NCBI RefSeq assembly: GCF_900109665.1
Contig: NZ_FOAO01000012.1
Location: 21,706 to 85,705 of the forward strand
Origin: Blastococcus sp. DSM 46786
Lineage (GTDB): Bacteria; Actinomycetota; Actinomycetes; Mycobacteriales; Geodermatophilaceae
Reading direction: 5' to 3'
Length of the DNA stretch: 64,000 nt
Part shown: positions 47,654 through 56,622 of the stretch, one piece after another
How positions within the stretch are numbered: position 1 is the first letter of the stretch
How the letters are laid out: each line of letters starts with the position of its first letter
The notes under the pieces: generated by a model
Database searches by the model: none
Told to the model about the DNA's origin: nothing
Seen by the model: only the letters and a program-made list of their open reading frames with translations
Made by a program: the position numbers and the translations under genes

Positions 47654-49276
47654 ATGCTGCCGACCGTCGCCGAGGTGCTCGACCTGCCGTCCGTGGCGGC
47701 CGGGCGCCCCCTGACCACCGCATCCCGCGCCGCCCTCGCCCGGCCGGTGCGCTGGGTCCACGTCAGCGAGGTCCCGGACATCAGCAGCCTGCTCAGCGGT
47801 GGGGAGCTGCTGCTCACGACCGGCATCGCGCTGCCCGACGACCCGGCAGGGCTCGCCCGGTACGTCGACGAGCTCGCCGACGTCGGGGCCTCCGCGCTGG
47901 TCGTCGAGCTCGGCCGTCGCTACACCGAGCTGCCGGCCACGCTGCTCCGGGCCGCGCGCCGCCGGGACCTCCCCCTGGTCGCGCTGCAGCGGCCGGTCCG
48001 CTTCGTCGACGTCACCCAGGCCGTGCACTCCCACATCGTCGAGGCGCAGTTCGCGCAGCTGCAGCGGTCGGACACCGTGCACGCCGCCTTCACCGCGCTC
48101 ACCGTGGCGGGTGCCTCCCCGGCGGACGTGCTCGCCCGCGTCGCCGAGCTGGCCGGCTGCCCGGTCGTGCTGGAGAACCGGGCCCACCGGGTGATCCTGG
48201 ACGAGCCCGCCGGGGTGCCCCGGACCGTCCTGCTCGACGGATGGGAGGCCCGGTCCCGCCGGGCTGCCTGGACCGGAGCGACCGGCACCGGGCCCGAGGG
48301 CTGGCTCGTCACCCCGGTCATGGCCCGGGGCGAGACCTGGGGCCGGCTGGTCGCGGTCACCGACGGCACCGACATGGCGTACCGGACGGTGGTCCTCGAA
48401 CGCGGCGCCACCGCCCTGGCGGTCGGCCGCCTCCTCGAACGAGACCGGGAGACGCTGGAGCGGCACGCCCACCGCTCGCTGCTCTCCGACATCGTCGAGC
48501 AGCGCTGGGCCTTCCCCGCCGAGATCGCCTCGCGCGTGACCGCAGCCGGGCTGCCCGTCGCCGGCCGTTCCCTGGTGGCCGCCGTCGTCCACTGGCCGGA
48601 CGCCCCCGCCCGCGGCACCGTCGCCGGCGAGAGCCCGGCGGCACGGGCGCTGGAGCGCGACCGGGCCGAAGGCGTCGGGCTGGCCGCCCGGCTGTGCCGC
48701 CTCCCCGCGCTGGTCGGCACCGTCGGGCACGGGGAGGTCGGTGTCCTGGCGGCGCTCGACGGCGTCACGGGGGCGAACCTGGAGCAGACGCTGCACCGCC
48801 TGGCCGACGCGCTCCGCGCCCAGCCGCTGGCCGGCGCCCGCCCCCTGATCGGCGTGGGCAGCGTCGTCCCCGGCCTGGCGGAGGCGCGGCGGTCGTTCCA
48901 GGAGGCGTCGCAGGCCGCGCAGGCGGCGGTCGGCGACCCGCGGGGCCTGCCGTTCTACCGGCTGGTCGACGTCCGGCTGCGGGGTCTGCTGCACCTGCTG
49001 CGCGAGGACCCCCGGCTGCAGGCGTTCGTCGAACGCGAGCTCGCCCCGCTGCTGACCGCCCACGACGCCGATGCCCTGCTGGCGGCGCTGCAGGCGCTGC
49101 TGGCCCGCGGGGGCAACAAGACCGCCGCCGCGGCGGCGGCGCACCTGTCGCGGCCGGCGTTCTACGCGCGGCTGGCCCGGGCCGAGCGGCTGCTGGGGCT
49201 GGACCTGGACGCGCCGGAGTCGCGGCTGTCCCTGCACGTGGCGCTGCTGGCCCGCAGCGCCCAGCAGCCGGTCTGA
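47654..49276 (+). CDS. PucR family transcriptional regulator (1)
   Basis: A 540-residue regulator with three parts: an N-terminal PucR domain (MLPTVAEVLDLPSVAAGRPL to about residue 120, including VRWVHVSEVPDISSLLSGGELLLTTG), a middle region with a GGDEF-like CdaR fold (about 280-420), and a C-terminal helix-turn-helix (GNKTAAAAAAHLSRPAFYARLARAERLLGLDL). The family senses nitrogen compounds such as purines, amines and amino acids. It is transcribed away from the ald operon and a strong palindrome sits just before its start. A second paralogue is at 62184. Confidence 0.92.
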   Translation: MLPTVAEVLDLPSVAAGRPLTTASRAALARPVRWVHVSEVPDISSLLSGGELLLTTGIALPDDPAGLARYVDELADVGASALVVELGRRYTELPATLLRAARRRDLPLVALQRPVRFVDVTQAVHSHIVEAQFAQLQRSDTVHAAFTALTVAGASPADVLARVAELAGCPVVLENRAHRVILDEPAGVPRTVLLDGWEARSRRAAWTGATGTGPEGWLVTPVMARGETWGRLVAVTDGTDMAYRTVVLERGATALAVGRLLERDRETLERHAHRSLLSDIVEQRWAFPAEIASRVTAAGLPVAGRSLVAAVVHWPDAPARGTVAGESPAARALERDRAEGVGLAARLCRLPALVGTVGHGEVGVLAALDGVTGANLEQTLHRLADALRAQPLAGARPLIGVGSVVPGLAEARRSFQEASQAAQAAVGDPRGLPFYRLVDVRLRGLLHLLREDPRLQAFVERELAPLLTAHDADALLAALQALLARGGNKTAAAAAAHLSRPAFYARLARAERLLGLDLDAPESRLSLHVALLARSAQQPV

Positions 49277-49298
49277 CGGGTCCTGCGGGCCGGTGGGC

Positions 49299-50717
49299 TC
49301 AGGAGTCGAAGCCGAGCCCGGCCCGGTCCAGCCCGCGCAGCCACAGGTTGCGGCGTCCCCCGTGCCGGTCGGCCCGGGCCAGCGACCACTGGGTCAGCGC
49401 GATGCCGGCCGACCGCAGGGGTTCGGGCGGGAACGGCGTCGGCCGGCGTCGCACCATGGACAGCCGGGTGCGCTCGGTGTCGGCGCCCGACAGCAGGTCC
49501 AGGACGACGTCGGCCGCGAAGCGGGTCGCCCCCACCCCCAGCCCGGTGAAGCCCAGCGCGTAACCGACCCGGCCGCCGCGGGCGCGCCCGTAGAACGCGC
49601 AGAAGCGGGTGCTCGTGTCGATCACCCCGCCCCACCGGTGGGTGAAGCGCACGTCGGCCAACTGGGGGAAGGTCTCGGCGAAGTGCCGGGCCAGCCTGGC
49701 GAACGTCTCCGGACGCTGGTCGAGCCGCGGCTCGATGCGGCTGCCGTAGTGGTAGACGGCGTCGTACCCGCCCCAGAGGACCCGGTTGTCGCGGGTCAGC
49801 CGGTAGTAGTGGAACCGGTTCGCGGAGTCGCCGACCCCCTGCCGGTTCCGCCACCCCACAGTCGCCAGCTGGGCGGCCGACAGGGGCTCGGTCACGAGCA
49901 CGTAGTCGTACACCGGCACGGTGTACGGGCGCAGCCGCCGCAGCAACGACGGGAAGGCGTTGGTGGCCAGCACCACGCGGGCGGCCCGCACCGTGGCGAA
50001 CGGCGTCCGCAGCACCACCCGGCCACCCTCGGTGCCCATCGCGGTCACCGGCGTGTGCTCGTGCAGCCGGACGCCGTGCGACTCCGCGGCGGCGCGCAGG
50101 CCCCAGGCGAGCCGGGCGGGCTCCACCAGCGCGGTCGTGTGCCGCTCCCAGAGCCCGGCGAGGTAGGTGGGGCTGTCCAGCTCGGCGCGGACGGCGTCGG
50201 CGTCGAGCAGCAGCGGGGGCGGTGCGTCCGTGGTCACCGGCAGCCGCGCCCGCTCGGCCAGCTCCTCGGCCTGCCACGGCTCGGTGGCCACGTCCAGCGC
50301 GCCGGTGCGGCGGAAGTCGCAGTCGATGCCGTAGCGGTGCACCGCCTGCTCGATCCCGTCGAGGTTGGCCTCCCCCAGCCGGTCGAGGACGGCCATCTCC
50401 CCCGGCCACCGGGCGTACCCGTTCGCCGCACCGTGGGTGAGGCTCGCCGCGCAGAACCCGCCGTTGCGCCCGCTGGCCTGGGTGCCGGTGCGGCCGGCCT
50501 CCAGCACGACGACGTCGTCGGCTCCCCCGTCCCCGAGGGTGGCCCGCTCGCGGGCGCGCAGCGCCGTCCAGAGCCCCGTGTACCCCCCGCCGACGACCGC
50601 GAGCTCGCAGTCGACGTCCGCCACCAGCGCCGGCGCCGGCGGCGGTGCGGCGCGGTCGTCGAGCCAGAACACCGCCGGCTCGGCGTCCGCCAGGGCCGAC
50701 AGCGCCGGCTCAGCCAC
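49299..50717 (-). CDS. DAO-type FAD-dependent oxidoreductase, PuuB-like (1)
   Basis: A 472-residue flavoenzyme with the dinucleotide site CELAVVGGGYTGLWTALRARE at about residues 36-56, the FAD-contact ASGRNGGFCAASL and the C-terminal ALGFTGLGVGATRFAADVVLDLL. The family includes gamma-glutamylputrescine oxidase, N-methylaminobutyrate oxidase and sarcosine-type oxidases. Its GTG start overlaps the end of potC by 8 bases, so it is part of the importer operon and probably oxidises the imported amine or a derivative. The exact amine is unknown, and no glutamylputrescine synthetase gene is in the window. Confidence 0.88.
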   Translation of the reverse strand: MAEPALSALADAEPAVFWLDDRAAPPPAPALVADVDCELAVVGGGYTGLWTALRARERATLGDGGADDVVVLEAGRTGTQASGRNGGFCAASLTHGAANGYARWPGEMAVLDRLGEANLDGIEQAVHRYGIDCDFRRTGALDVATEPWQAEELAERARLPVTTDAPPPLLLDADAVRAELDSPTYLAGLWERHTTALVEPARLAWGLRAAAESHGVRLHEHTPVTAMGTEGGRVVLRTPFATVRAARVVLATNAFPSLLRRLRPYTVPVYDYVLVTEPLSAAQLATVGWRNRQGVGDSANRFHYYRLTRDNRVLWGGYDAVYHYGSRIEPRLDQRPETFARLARHFAETFPQLADVRFTHRWGGVIDTSTRFCAFYGRARGGRVGYALGFTGLGVGATRFAADVVLDLLSGADTERTRLSMVRRRPTPFPPEPLRSAGIALTQWSLARADRHGGRRNLWLRGLDRAGLGFDS

Positions 50718-51579
50718 GGCGGGCGCGCTTGACGAGCTCCCCGATGCCGACCGCGAGCAGCGCGGCGAGCAGCATCGCGGTCCCGATGACGTTCACCTGC
50801 GGCGGCACGCCGCGCTGCGCGGCGCCCCAGACGTACATGGGGAAGGTGATCGTGTTCCCGGAGTTGAAGTTCGTGATGATGAAGTCGTCGAAGGAGAGGG
50901 CGAACGCCAGCAGCGCGGCCGCCAGGATGCCGGGCGCGGCCAGCGGCAGGGTGATCCGGCGGAAGGTCTGCCACTCGTTGGCGTAGAGGTCCATCGCCGC
51001 CTCCTCCAGGCGGCTGTCCAGGCCCGCGAGCCGGGCCTTCACCGTGACGACGACGAAGCTGACGTTGAACATGATGTGCGCCAGCACGATCGTCGTGAAG
51101 CCGGTCCCGACCCCCAGGTTGACGAACAGGGTCAGCAGCGAGGCCCCCATGACGACCTCGGGGGTGGCCATCGGGAGGAACACCAGCAGGCTGGTGCCCG
51201 TCCGGCCGCGGAACCGGTGCCGCACCAGGCCGAACGCCAGCAGGGTGCCGAGCACGGTCGAGACCAGCGTGGCCAGGGCGCCGATCTCCAGGCTGCGCAC
51301 GACCGCGTCGCACATGCCCGCCGGGGCGCACGGGTTCAGCCAGGCCTCGGTGGAGAACCCCTGCCAGGTGAAGTTGAAGCGTCCCGCCGGGTCGTTGAAG
51401 GAGAAGAGCAGCACGACGGCGATCGGCACGAACAGGTAGACCAGCACCAGGACGGCGAAGGCCATCACCAGGTGCCTGCGGACCCACCCGGACAGGCGGG
51501 CGAGGGCCGAGGTGCGCCGGGGCCCACCCGGGGCCGGGGCGGCGCCGGAGCGGGTGGGGCGGTCGAGGGTGGTGGTCAC
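50710..51579 (-). CDS. potC: Polyamine-type ABC transporter permease PotC
   Basis: Inner-membrane permease of 289 residues. A short Pro/Ala N-terminus leads to a first helix (LVMAFAVLVLVYLFVPIAVVLLF), then about five more spans. The cytoplasmic EAA loop reads LEEAAMDLYANEWQTFRRITLPLAAPGI, where the coupling helix contacts PotA. The segment LSFDDFIITNFNSGNTITFPMYVWG is typical of PotC/PotI. It follows potB after 13 bases and overlaps the FAD oxidoreductase gene. With potB it forms the translocation pore. Confidence 0.93.
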   Translation of the reverse strand: MTTTLDRPTRSGAAPAPGGPRRTSALARLSGWVRRHLVMAFAVLVLVYLFVPIAVVLLFSFNDPAGRFNFTWQGFSTEAWLNPCAPAGMCDAVVRSLEIGALATLVSTVLGTLLAFGLVRHRFRGRTGTSLLVFLPMATPEVVMGASLLTLFVNLGVGTGFTTIVLAHIMFNVSFVVVTVKARLAGLDSRLEEAAMDLYANEWQTFRRITLPLAAPGILAAALLAFALSFDDFIITNFNSGNTITFPMYVWGAAQRGVPPQVNVIGTAMLLAALLAVGIGELVKRARRG

Positions 51580-51592
51580 GTCGCCCTCCGGC

Positions 51593-52498
51593 TCACAACA
51601 GGTCCCGCGCGCCGACGCGGCGCACGTAGACGAGGACGATGACCAGCACCGAGACCATCAGCGCGAAGGACAGCGCGGCGGCGGTCGGGTAGTCGAGCAC
51701 GGTGAGGAACCGGCTCTGGATCACCGTGCCGACCATCGCGGAGTTCGGGGTGCCGAGGAACTGCACGTTGACGTAGTCGCCCGCTGCCGGGATGAACGTC
51801 AGCAGGGTGCCGGCCACCACGCCGGGCAGCGACAACCGCCAGGTCACCTTGCGGAAGGCCGTGAAGGCGTTGGCGTAGAGGTCGGCGGCCGCCTCGAGCA
51901 GCCGCTCGTCCATCTTCTCCAGGCTGGCGTAGAGCGGCAGGACCATGAACGGCAGGAAGTTGTAGGTGAGACCGAGGATCACCGCGGCCGGCGTGGCCAG
52001 GAGGCGGCCGCCGTCGTCCAGCAGGGCCACCGCCCGGAGCGTGTCCACGACCCAGCCGTCGTCGCTGAGGATGATCTTCCAGGCCAGGGTGCGGATCAGG
52101 AAGCTGGTGAAGAACGGGGCGATCACGAGGATCAGCAGCAGGTTGCGCCAGCGGCCGGCCTTGAACGCGATCGCATAGGCCAGCGGGTAGCCGATCAGGA
52201 GGCACAGCAGCGTCGCCGCCCCGGCGTACAGGAAAGAGCGCCCGAACTGCGCGCCGAAGGTCGACAGGGCCTCGCTGTAGTTCGCCCACTCCCAGGTCAG
52301 CCGGTACCCCTGGCCCAGGGATCCGGTCTGCAGGGACATGGAGGCCAGGGCGACCATCGGGACGAGGAAGAACACCGCCAGCCAGGCCAGGCCCGGCAGG
52401 AGCAGCAGATAGGGGGTGTACCACCGCCGCGGACGCGGCGGCTCCTCGTCGGTCGCGTCGGTGGCCGGCCCGGCGTGGCCGGTGAGGGCCGCCGTCAC
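51593..52498 (-). CDS. potB: Polyamine-type ABC transporter permease PotB
   Basis: Membrane permease of 301 residues, GTG start with GGGGAG 6 bases upstream. The first helix is YLLLLPGLAWLAVFFLVPMVALASM. The periplasmic and middle parts include FSTFGAQFGRSFLYAG-like sequence and PFFTSFLIRTLAWKIIL, a signature of PotB/PotH. The EAA loop is LLEAAADLYANAFTAFRKVTWRLSLPGV. It ends in a short basic tail (YVRRVGARDLL). It pairs with PotC; the gap to potA is 58 bases. Confidence 0.93.
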   Translation of the reverse strand: MTAALTGHAGPATDATDEEPPRPRRWYTPYLLLLPGLAWLAVFFLVPMVALASMSLQTGSLGQGYRLTWEWANYSEALSTFGAQFGRSFLYAGAATLLCLLIGYPLAYAIAFKAGRWRNLLLILVIAPFFTSFLIRTLAWKIILSDDGWVVDTLRAVALLDDGGRLLATPAAVILGLTYNFLPFMVLPLYASLEKMDERLLEAAADLYANAFTAFRKVTWRLSLPGVVAGTLLTFIPAAGDYVNVQFLGTPNSAMVGTVIQSRFLTVLDYPTAAALSFALMVSVLVIVLVYVRRVGARDLL

Positions 52499-52556
52499 CG
52501 GCGCTCCCCGACGCCCGCCGCTCGTCGCCCGGAGACGCGGGCAGGGACCGGCCGGG

Positions 52557-53726
52557 TCACGACCGGGCCTCCGCGAGCACCGACGCCCCGGACTGCTCGG
52601 CCACCTCGGTCGGCGCGGCGTCGAGCGGGAAGGTGTGCTCCGGCCGCCAGGCCACGGTGACCTGCTCCCCCGCGGCGACCCGTCGTTCGCCGCCCGCGTT
52701 CTGGGCGAACACGCTGATCTCCTGCCCCCACGGGGTCCGCACGAGGTACTGGGTGGACAGGCCCGTGAACGACACGTCGGTGACCGTGCCCGGGACCTGG
52801 TTGCCCAGCGCCGCCCCGGGGGCCTCCCCGGCCGGGACCGCGACCGTCTTCTCCGGCCGCACACCGAGCGACAGCCGGGCCCCCGGGGAGCCGTGGCGGC
52901 CGGGGATGCGCAGCCGGCAGCCCTGGACGGTGACCAGTGTGCCGTCCCCGCCGACCTCGTCGACGACGCCGTCGAGGCAGTTGGACTGGCCGAGGAAGTT
53001 GGCCACGTAGCGGCTGGCCGGACGCTCGTAGAGCTGCTCGGGGCCGCCGAGCTGCTCCACCCGGCCGGCGTTCATGACGGCGATCGTGTCGGCCATGGTC
53101 ATGGCCTCTTCCTGGTCGTGCGTGACGTGCACGAAGGTGATGCCGACCTCCGTCTGGATGCGCTTGAGCTCCAGCTGCATCTGCCGGCGCAGCTTGAGGT
53201 CGAGGGCACCCAGGGGCTCGTCGAGCAGCAGGACCCGCGGCCGGTTGATCAGCGCGCGGGCCAGGGCGACGCGCTGCTGCTGGCCGCCGGACAGCTGCCC
53301 CGGCCTGCGCCGGCCGAAGCCGCCGAGCTCGACCAGCTCCAGCATCTCGTCCACCTGCCGGCTCACGTCCTTGACCCCGCGACGGCGCAGCCCGAACGCG
53401 ACGTTCTCGGCGATCGAGAGGTGCGGGAAGAGAGCGTAGCTCTGGAACACGGTGTTGACGGGGCGCTTGTAGGGCCGGAGGTCGGTGACGTCGTCCTCGC
53501 CCAGCAGGATCCGGCCCCCGGTCGGCTGCTCGAGGCCGGCCACCATCCGCAGCGTGGTGGTCTTGCCGCACCCCGAGGGCCCCAGCAGCGCGAAGAAGGA
53601 TCCGGCCGGGATGGTCAGCGTGAGGTCGTCCACGGCGGTGAACCCGCCGAAGCGCTTGGTGACCCCCTCGATGCGCACGTCGCTGCTGGTGCGGTCCCCC
53701 TCCGCCGGGCTGCGCCGGTCAGGCAC
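52557..53726 (-). CDS. potA: Polyamine-type ABC transporter ATP-binding protein PotA
   Basis: ATPase of 389 residues that energises PotBC. Walker A is GPSGCGKTTT, Q-loop VFQSYALFPHL, signature LSGGQQQRVALARAL, Walker B VLLLDEPLGALD, and the switch His in FVHVTHDQEEAMTMAD. The C-terminal third is the TOBE regulatory domain (VRPEKTVAVPAGE, FTGLSTQYLVRTPWG). GTG start, overlapping the end of potD by 8 bases. The family also serves putrescine, spermidine and related cations; the sequence alone does not say which. Confidence 0.94.
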   Translation of the reverse strand: MPDRRSPAEGDRTSSDVRIEGVTKRFGGFTAVDDLTLTIPAGSFFALLGPSGCGKTTTLRMVAGLEQPTGGRILLGEDDVTDLRPYKRPVNTVFQSYALFPHLSIAENVAFGLRRRGVKDVSRQVDEMLELVELGGFGRRRPGQLSGGQQQRVALARALINRPRVLLLDEPLGALDLKLRRQMQLELKRIQTEVGITFVHVTHDQEEAMTMADTIAVMNAGRVEQLGGPEQLYERPASRYVANFLGQSNCLDGVVDEVGGDGTLVTVQGCRLRIPGRHGSPGARLSLGVRPEKTVAVPAGEAPGAALGNQVPGTVTDVSFTGLSTQYLVRTPWGQEISVFAQNAGGERRVAAGEQVTVAWRPEHTFPLDAAPTEVAEQSGASVLAEARS

Positions 53727-54897
53727 CGATCACCGCCTGGAAGAGGTCCTGGTACTCCCGCTCCTCCTCCTCGGTGAGGGCCTTGAAGCCGTGCAGGTTC
53801 GCCAGGATCTCCGGCGTCGGGAAGATCAACGGGTTGTTCGCGACGTCGGGCGCGGTCTCCAGCGCGGCCTCCCGGGCGCCGGCGACCGGGGTGACGTAGT
53901 TGACCCAGGCCGCGACCTGGGCCGCCACCTCGGGGTCGTAGTAGTGGTTGATCAGCTGCTCGGCGCCCTCCTTGTTGGCGGCCCCGGCCGGCACCATCAG
54001 GTTGTCCGACCAGAGGATCGCCCCCTCGGCGGGCAGCACGAGCTGGAGCGCGGGGTCGTCGGCCTGGAGCTGCACCACGTCGCCGGACCAGGCGAACGCC
54101 GCCCCGATGTTGCCCGCGGCCAGGTCGGCCGCGTACTCGTTGCCGGTGAACTGCCGCACGTAGCCCTCGTCGACGATCTCCTGCAGCTTGGCGATCGCCG
54201 CCTCGTAGTCGGACTGGCTGTGGTCCTCGGGCGTCTTGCCCATCGACAGCAGGATCAGCCCCATGGTGTCGCGCATCTCGCTCAGCATCGTGATGCGGCC
54301 ACGGAGGTCGGGCTGGAACAGGTCGTCGACCCGCGTGATCTCCCGTCCCAGCTCCTCGGGGTTGTACGCGATCCCGGTCATGCCGCTCTGCCAGGGCAGG
54401 CTGTACCGGCGGCCGGGGTCGAAGGGGACGTCCTGGTAGGCGGGCTGCAGGTTGCTCGCGTTCGGGATGTTGGACGTGTCGAGCTCCTGGACGTACCCCA
54501 GCTGGATCATCCGGCCGGCCATCCAGTCGGTCAGCACGATCAGGTCCCGGCCGGTGCTGCGCCCCGCCTCGAGCTGCGGGGCGATCTTGCCGAAGAACTC
54601 GTCGTTGGAGTTGATGTCCTCGGTGTAGGCCACCGACAGGCCCGTCTGCTGCTCGAACGCCTGCAGCGTCGGGTGCACGCTCGCGTCGTCCTCGGCGGTG
54701 TCGAGGTACAGCGGCCAGTTCGACCAGTTGACCGTGGTGGCGTCCTGGGCGCTCCCCGCACCGGGGGCGCCGGCAGCGTTGTCGGTGCCCTCCGTGCCGC
54801 ACGCGGACAGCAGGGGGCCGGCGGCCAGGGCGGCTCCGCCCAGGCCGATGACCCGCAGGAAACCACGGCGGTCGAGCGCTGCAGACGTGATCCGCAT
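53719..54897 (-). CDS. potD: Polyamine-type ABC transporter substrate-binding lipoprotein PotD
   Basis: Extracytoplasmic receptor of 392 residues that delivers the amine to PotABC. The start at ATG (MRITSAALDRRGFLRVIGLG) leaves a short n-region; a TTG nine codons earlier would give a longer one, so the start is uncertain. The export signal combines a twin-arginine motif (DRRGFLRVIG) with a lipobox (LLSAC, Cys33), so a Tat-exported, lipid-anchored protein is predicted. The mature part shows NWSNWPLYLD, YTEDINSNDEFFGKI, DLIVLTDWM and FAWSGDVVQLQ of PotD/PotF. It is divergent from a second flavin oxidoreductase. Confidence 0.92.
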   Translation of the reverse strand: MRITSAALDRRGFLRVIGLGGAALAAGPLLSACGTEGTDNAAGAPGAGSAQDATTVNWSNWPLYLDTAEDDASVHPTLQAFEQQTGLSVAYTEDINSNDEFFGKIAPQLEAGRSTGRDLIVLTDWMAGRMIQLGYVQELDTSNIPNASNLQPAYQDVPFDPGRRYSLPWQSGMTGIAYNPEELGREITRVDDLFQPDLRGRITMLSEMRDTMGLILLSMGKTPEDHSQSDYEAAIAKLQEIVDEGYVRQFTGNEYAADLAAGNIGAAFAWSGDVVQLQADDPALQLVLPAEGAILWSDNLMVPAGAANKEGAEQLINHYYDPEVAAQVAAWVNYVTPVAGAREAALETAPDVANNPLIFPTPEILANLHGFKALTEEEEREYQDLFQAVIGA

Positions 54898-54985
54898 CAG
54901 CTCCGGTCGTAGATCGCTCAACGGCGTGTCCTTCCGCGACGGCGACCCTGCCGGGCCGCCGGGTGGGGTCAGCGAGTGACGAGGT

Positions 54986-55000
54986 GCGAGAAATTTCACA
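54986..55000. promoter_or_regulatory. AT-rich palindrome in the potD/oxidoreductase divergent promoter region
   Basis: GAAATTTC, extended to GAGAAATTTCAC with one mismatch pair, stands out in a region that is otherwise very GC-rich. It lies about 90 bases upstream of potD and 108 upstream of the divergent oxidoreductase; a nearby TGCGCAGTGCGCAG direct repeat follows. It is a candidate operator for the Lrp or a PucR regulator of the island. Confidence 0.4.
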
Positions 55001-55107
55001 TCAGTGCTTGCGCAGTGCGCAGATTGGCAGACAACATCCCCGCCGGACAAGGGTTCGGTCGTCACGGATCGATACCGCTACGGATTCCTTCGCCGACGGG
55101 AGTCGCC

Positions 55108-56499
55108 ATGACCACCGATCCGACCGTGCCCGGTCCACCCGGGCTCTGGTTCGACACGCTCCCGGGGGCGGTCGTCCCCCGCCCGTCCCTGAGCCGCGAC
55201 ATCGATGCCGACGTCGCCGTCGTCGGCGCCGGGTTCACCGGCCTGTGGACGGCGTACTACCTCGCCCGGGCCGACCCGACCCTGCGGATCGTCGTGCTCG
55301 AGGCCGAGGTCGCCGGGTTCGGGGCCAGCGGCCGCAACGGCGGGTGGTGCTCGGCGCTGTTCGCGGCCAGCCGCGAACGCATCGCCCGGACCGCCGGGCG
55401 GCAGGCCGCCGTCGACCTGCACCGGGAGCTCCGGCGGACCGTCGACGAGGTCGGCCGGGTCGCCGCAGAGGAGGGCATCGACGCCCAGTACGTGAAGGGC
55501 GGCACCCTGGCGATCGCCACGCGGCCCGAGCACGTCGCCGCGCTGCAGGCGGAGGTGGAGCACGAGCACGCGTGGGGGGCCGGCGCCGAGGACGTCGCCT
55601 GGCTGGACGCGGCCGAGACGGCCGGGCGGGTCCGGACGTCGACCTGCCTGGGCGGGGTCTTCACCCCGCACTGCGCCCGGGTCCACCCCGCCCGCCTCGT
55701 GCGCGGGCTCGCCGACGTCGTCGAACGCGCCGGCGTTACCGTGCACGAGCGGACCCGGGTCACCCGCATCGGCCCCGGCGTGGCGGAGACCGCGCACGGC
55801 CGCGTCCGCGCCGACTCCGTCATCCGGGCGACGGAGGGGTACACGGCCACGCTCGCCGGCCACCGCCGGGCCCTCGCACCCGTCTACTCGCTGATGATCG
55901 CCACCGAACCGCTCCCGCCCGGCTTCTGGGACGAGGTCGGCTGGGCCGGCCGCGAGACGGTGACCGACGGCCGCAACCTGATCATCTACGCGCAGCGCAC
56001 CGCCGACGACCGCATCGCCCTCGGCGGCCGCGGCGCGCCCTACCACTACGCGTCGTCGGTCCTCCCCGGCCACGACGGCTCCGAACGCGTCTTCGCCGCG
56101 CTGCGGCGGACGCTGGTCGACCTGTTCCCCGCTGCCGCCGACGCCCGGACCACCCACCGCTGGGGCGGGCCGCTGGGGGTGCCCCGCGACTGGATGAGCT
56201 CGGTGGGGCTGGACCGGCGGACCGGTCTGGCCTGGGCGGGTGGCTACGTCGGTGACGGCGTGGGGACGTCGAACCTCGCCGGCCGGACCCTGGCCGACCT
56301 GGTGCTGCAGCGCGACAGCGACCTCGTGCACCTGCCGTGGGTCGGGCACCGCTCCCCGCACTGGGAGCCGGAGCCGCTGCGGTGGCTCGGCATCAACGGC
56401 GGGCTGCAGCTGGCCGGGCTGACCGACGCGATCGCCGCCCGGACCGGACGGCCGGCGCGCCGCACCGGGCAGCTCCTGGCCCGGCTGACCGGCGGCTGA
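55108..56499 (+). CDS. DAO-type FAD-dependent oxidoreductase, PuuB-like (2)
   Basis: A 463-residue flavoenzyme, paralogous to the one at 49299. The start ATG has GGGAG 5 bases upstream. The dinucleotide site is VAVVGAGFTGLWTAYYLARA, followed by FGASGRNGGWCSALFAASRERIAR and the C-terminal AGGYVGDGVGTSNLAGRTLADLVL. It begins MTTDPTVPGPPGLWFDTLPG, a tryptophan-containing N-terminus often seen in glycine/amine oxidase relatives. It stands divergent to potD and upstream of the Lrp-aminotransferase pair. Substrate unknown; two different amine oxidases around one importer suggests two steps or two substrates. Confidence 0.87.
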   Translation: MTTDPTVPGPPGLWFDTLPGAVVPRPSLSRDIDADVAVVGAGFTGLWTAYYLARADPTLRIVVLEAEVAGFGASGRNGGWCSALFAASRERIARTAGRQAAVDLHRELRRTVDEVGRVAAEEGIDAQYVKGGTLAIATRPEHVAALQAEVEHEHAWGAGAEDVAWLDAAETAGRVRTSTCLGGVFTPHCARVHPARLVRGLADVVERAGVTVHERTRVTRIGPGVAETAHGRVRADSVIRATEGYTATLAGHRRALAPVYSLMIATEPLPPGFWDEVGWAGRETVTDGRNLIIYAQRTADDRIALGGRGAPYHYASSVLPGHDGSERVFAALRRTLVDLFPAAADARTTHRWGGPLGVPRDWMSSVGLDRRTGLAWAGGYVGDGVGTSNLAGRTLADLVLQRDSDLVHLPWVGHRSPHWEPEPLRWLGINGGLQLAGLTDAIAARTGRPARRTGQLLARLTGG

Positions 56500-56622
56500 T
56501 CAGCCGGTCGGACAGCGGATATCGCCGTATCCGTGCGGTGCAACACAGGAATGAGTGGGATGGACGAGATCGAACGACGGAATCTCTTGCCACGGGGTGC
56601 CGCCGGACGACACCATGCCGGG

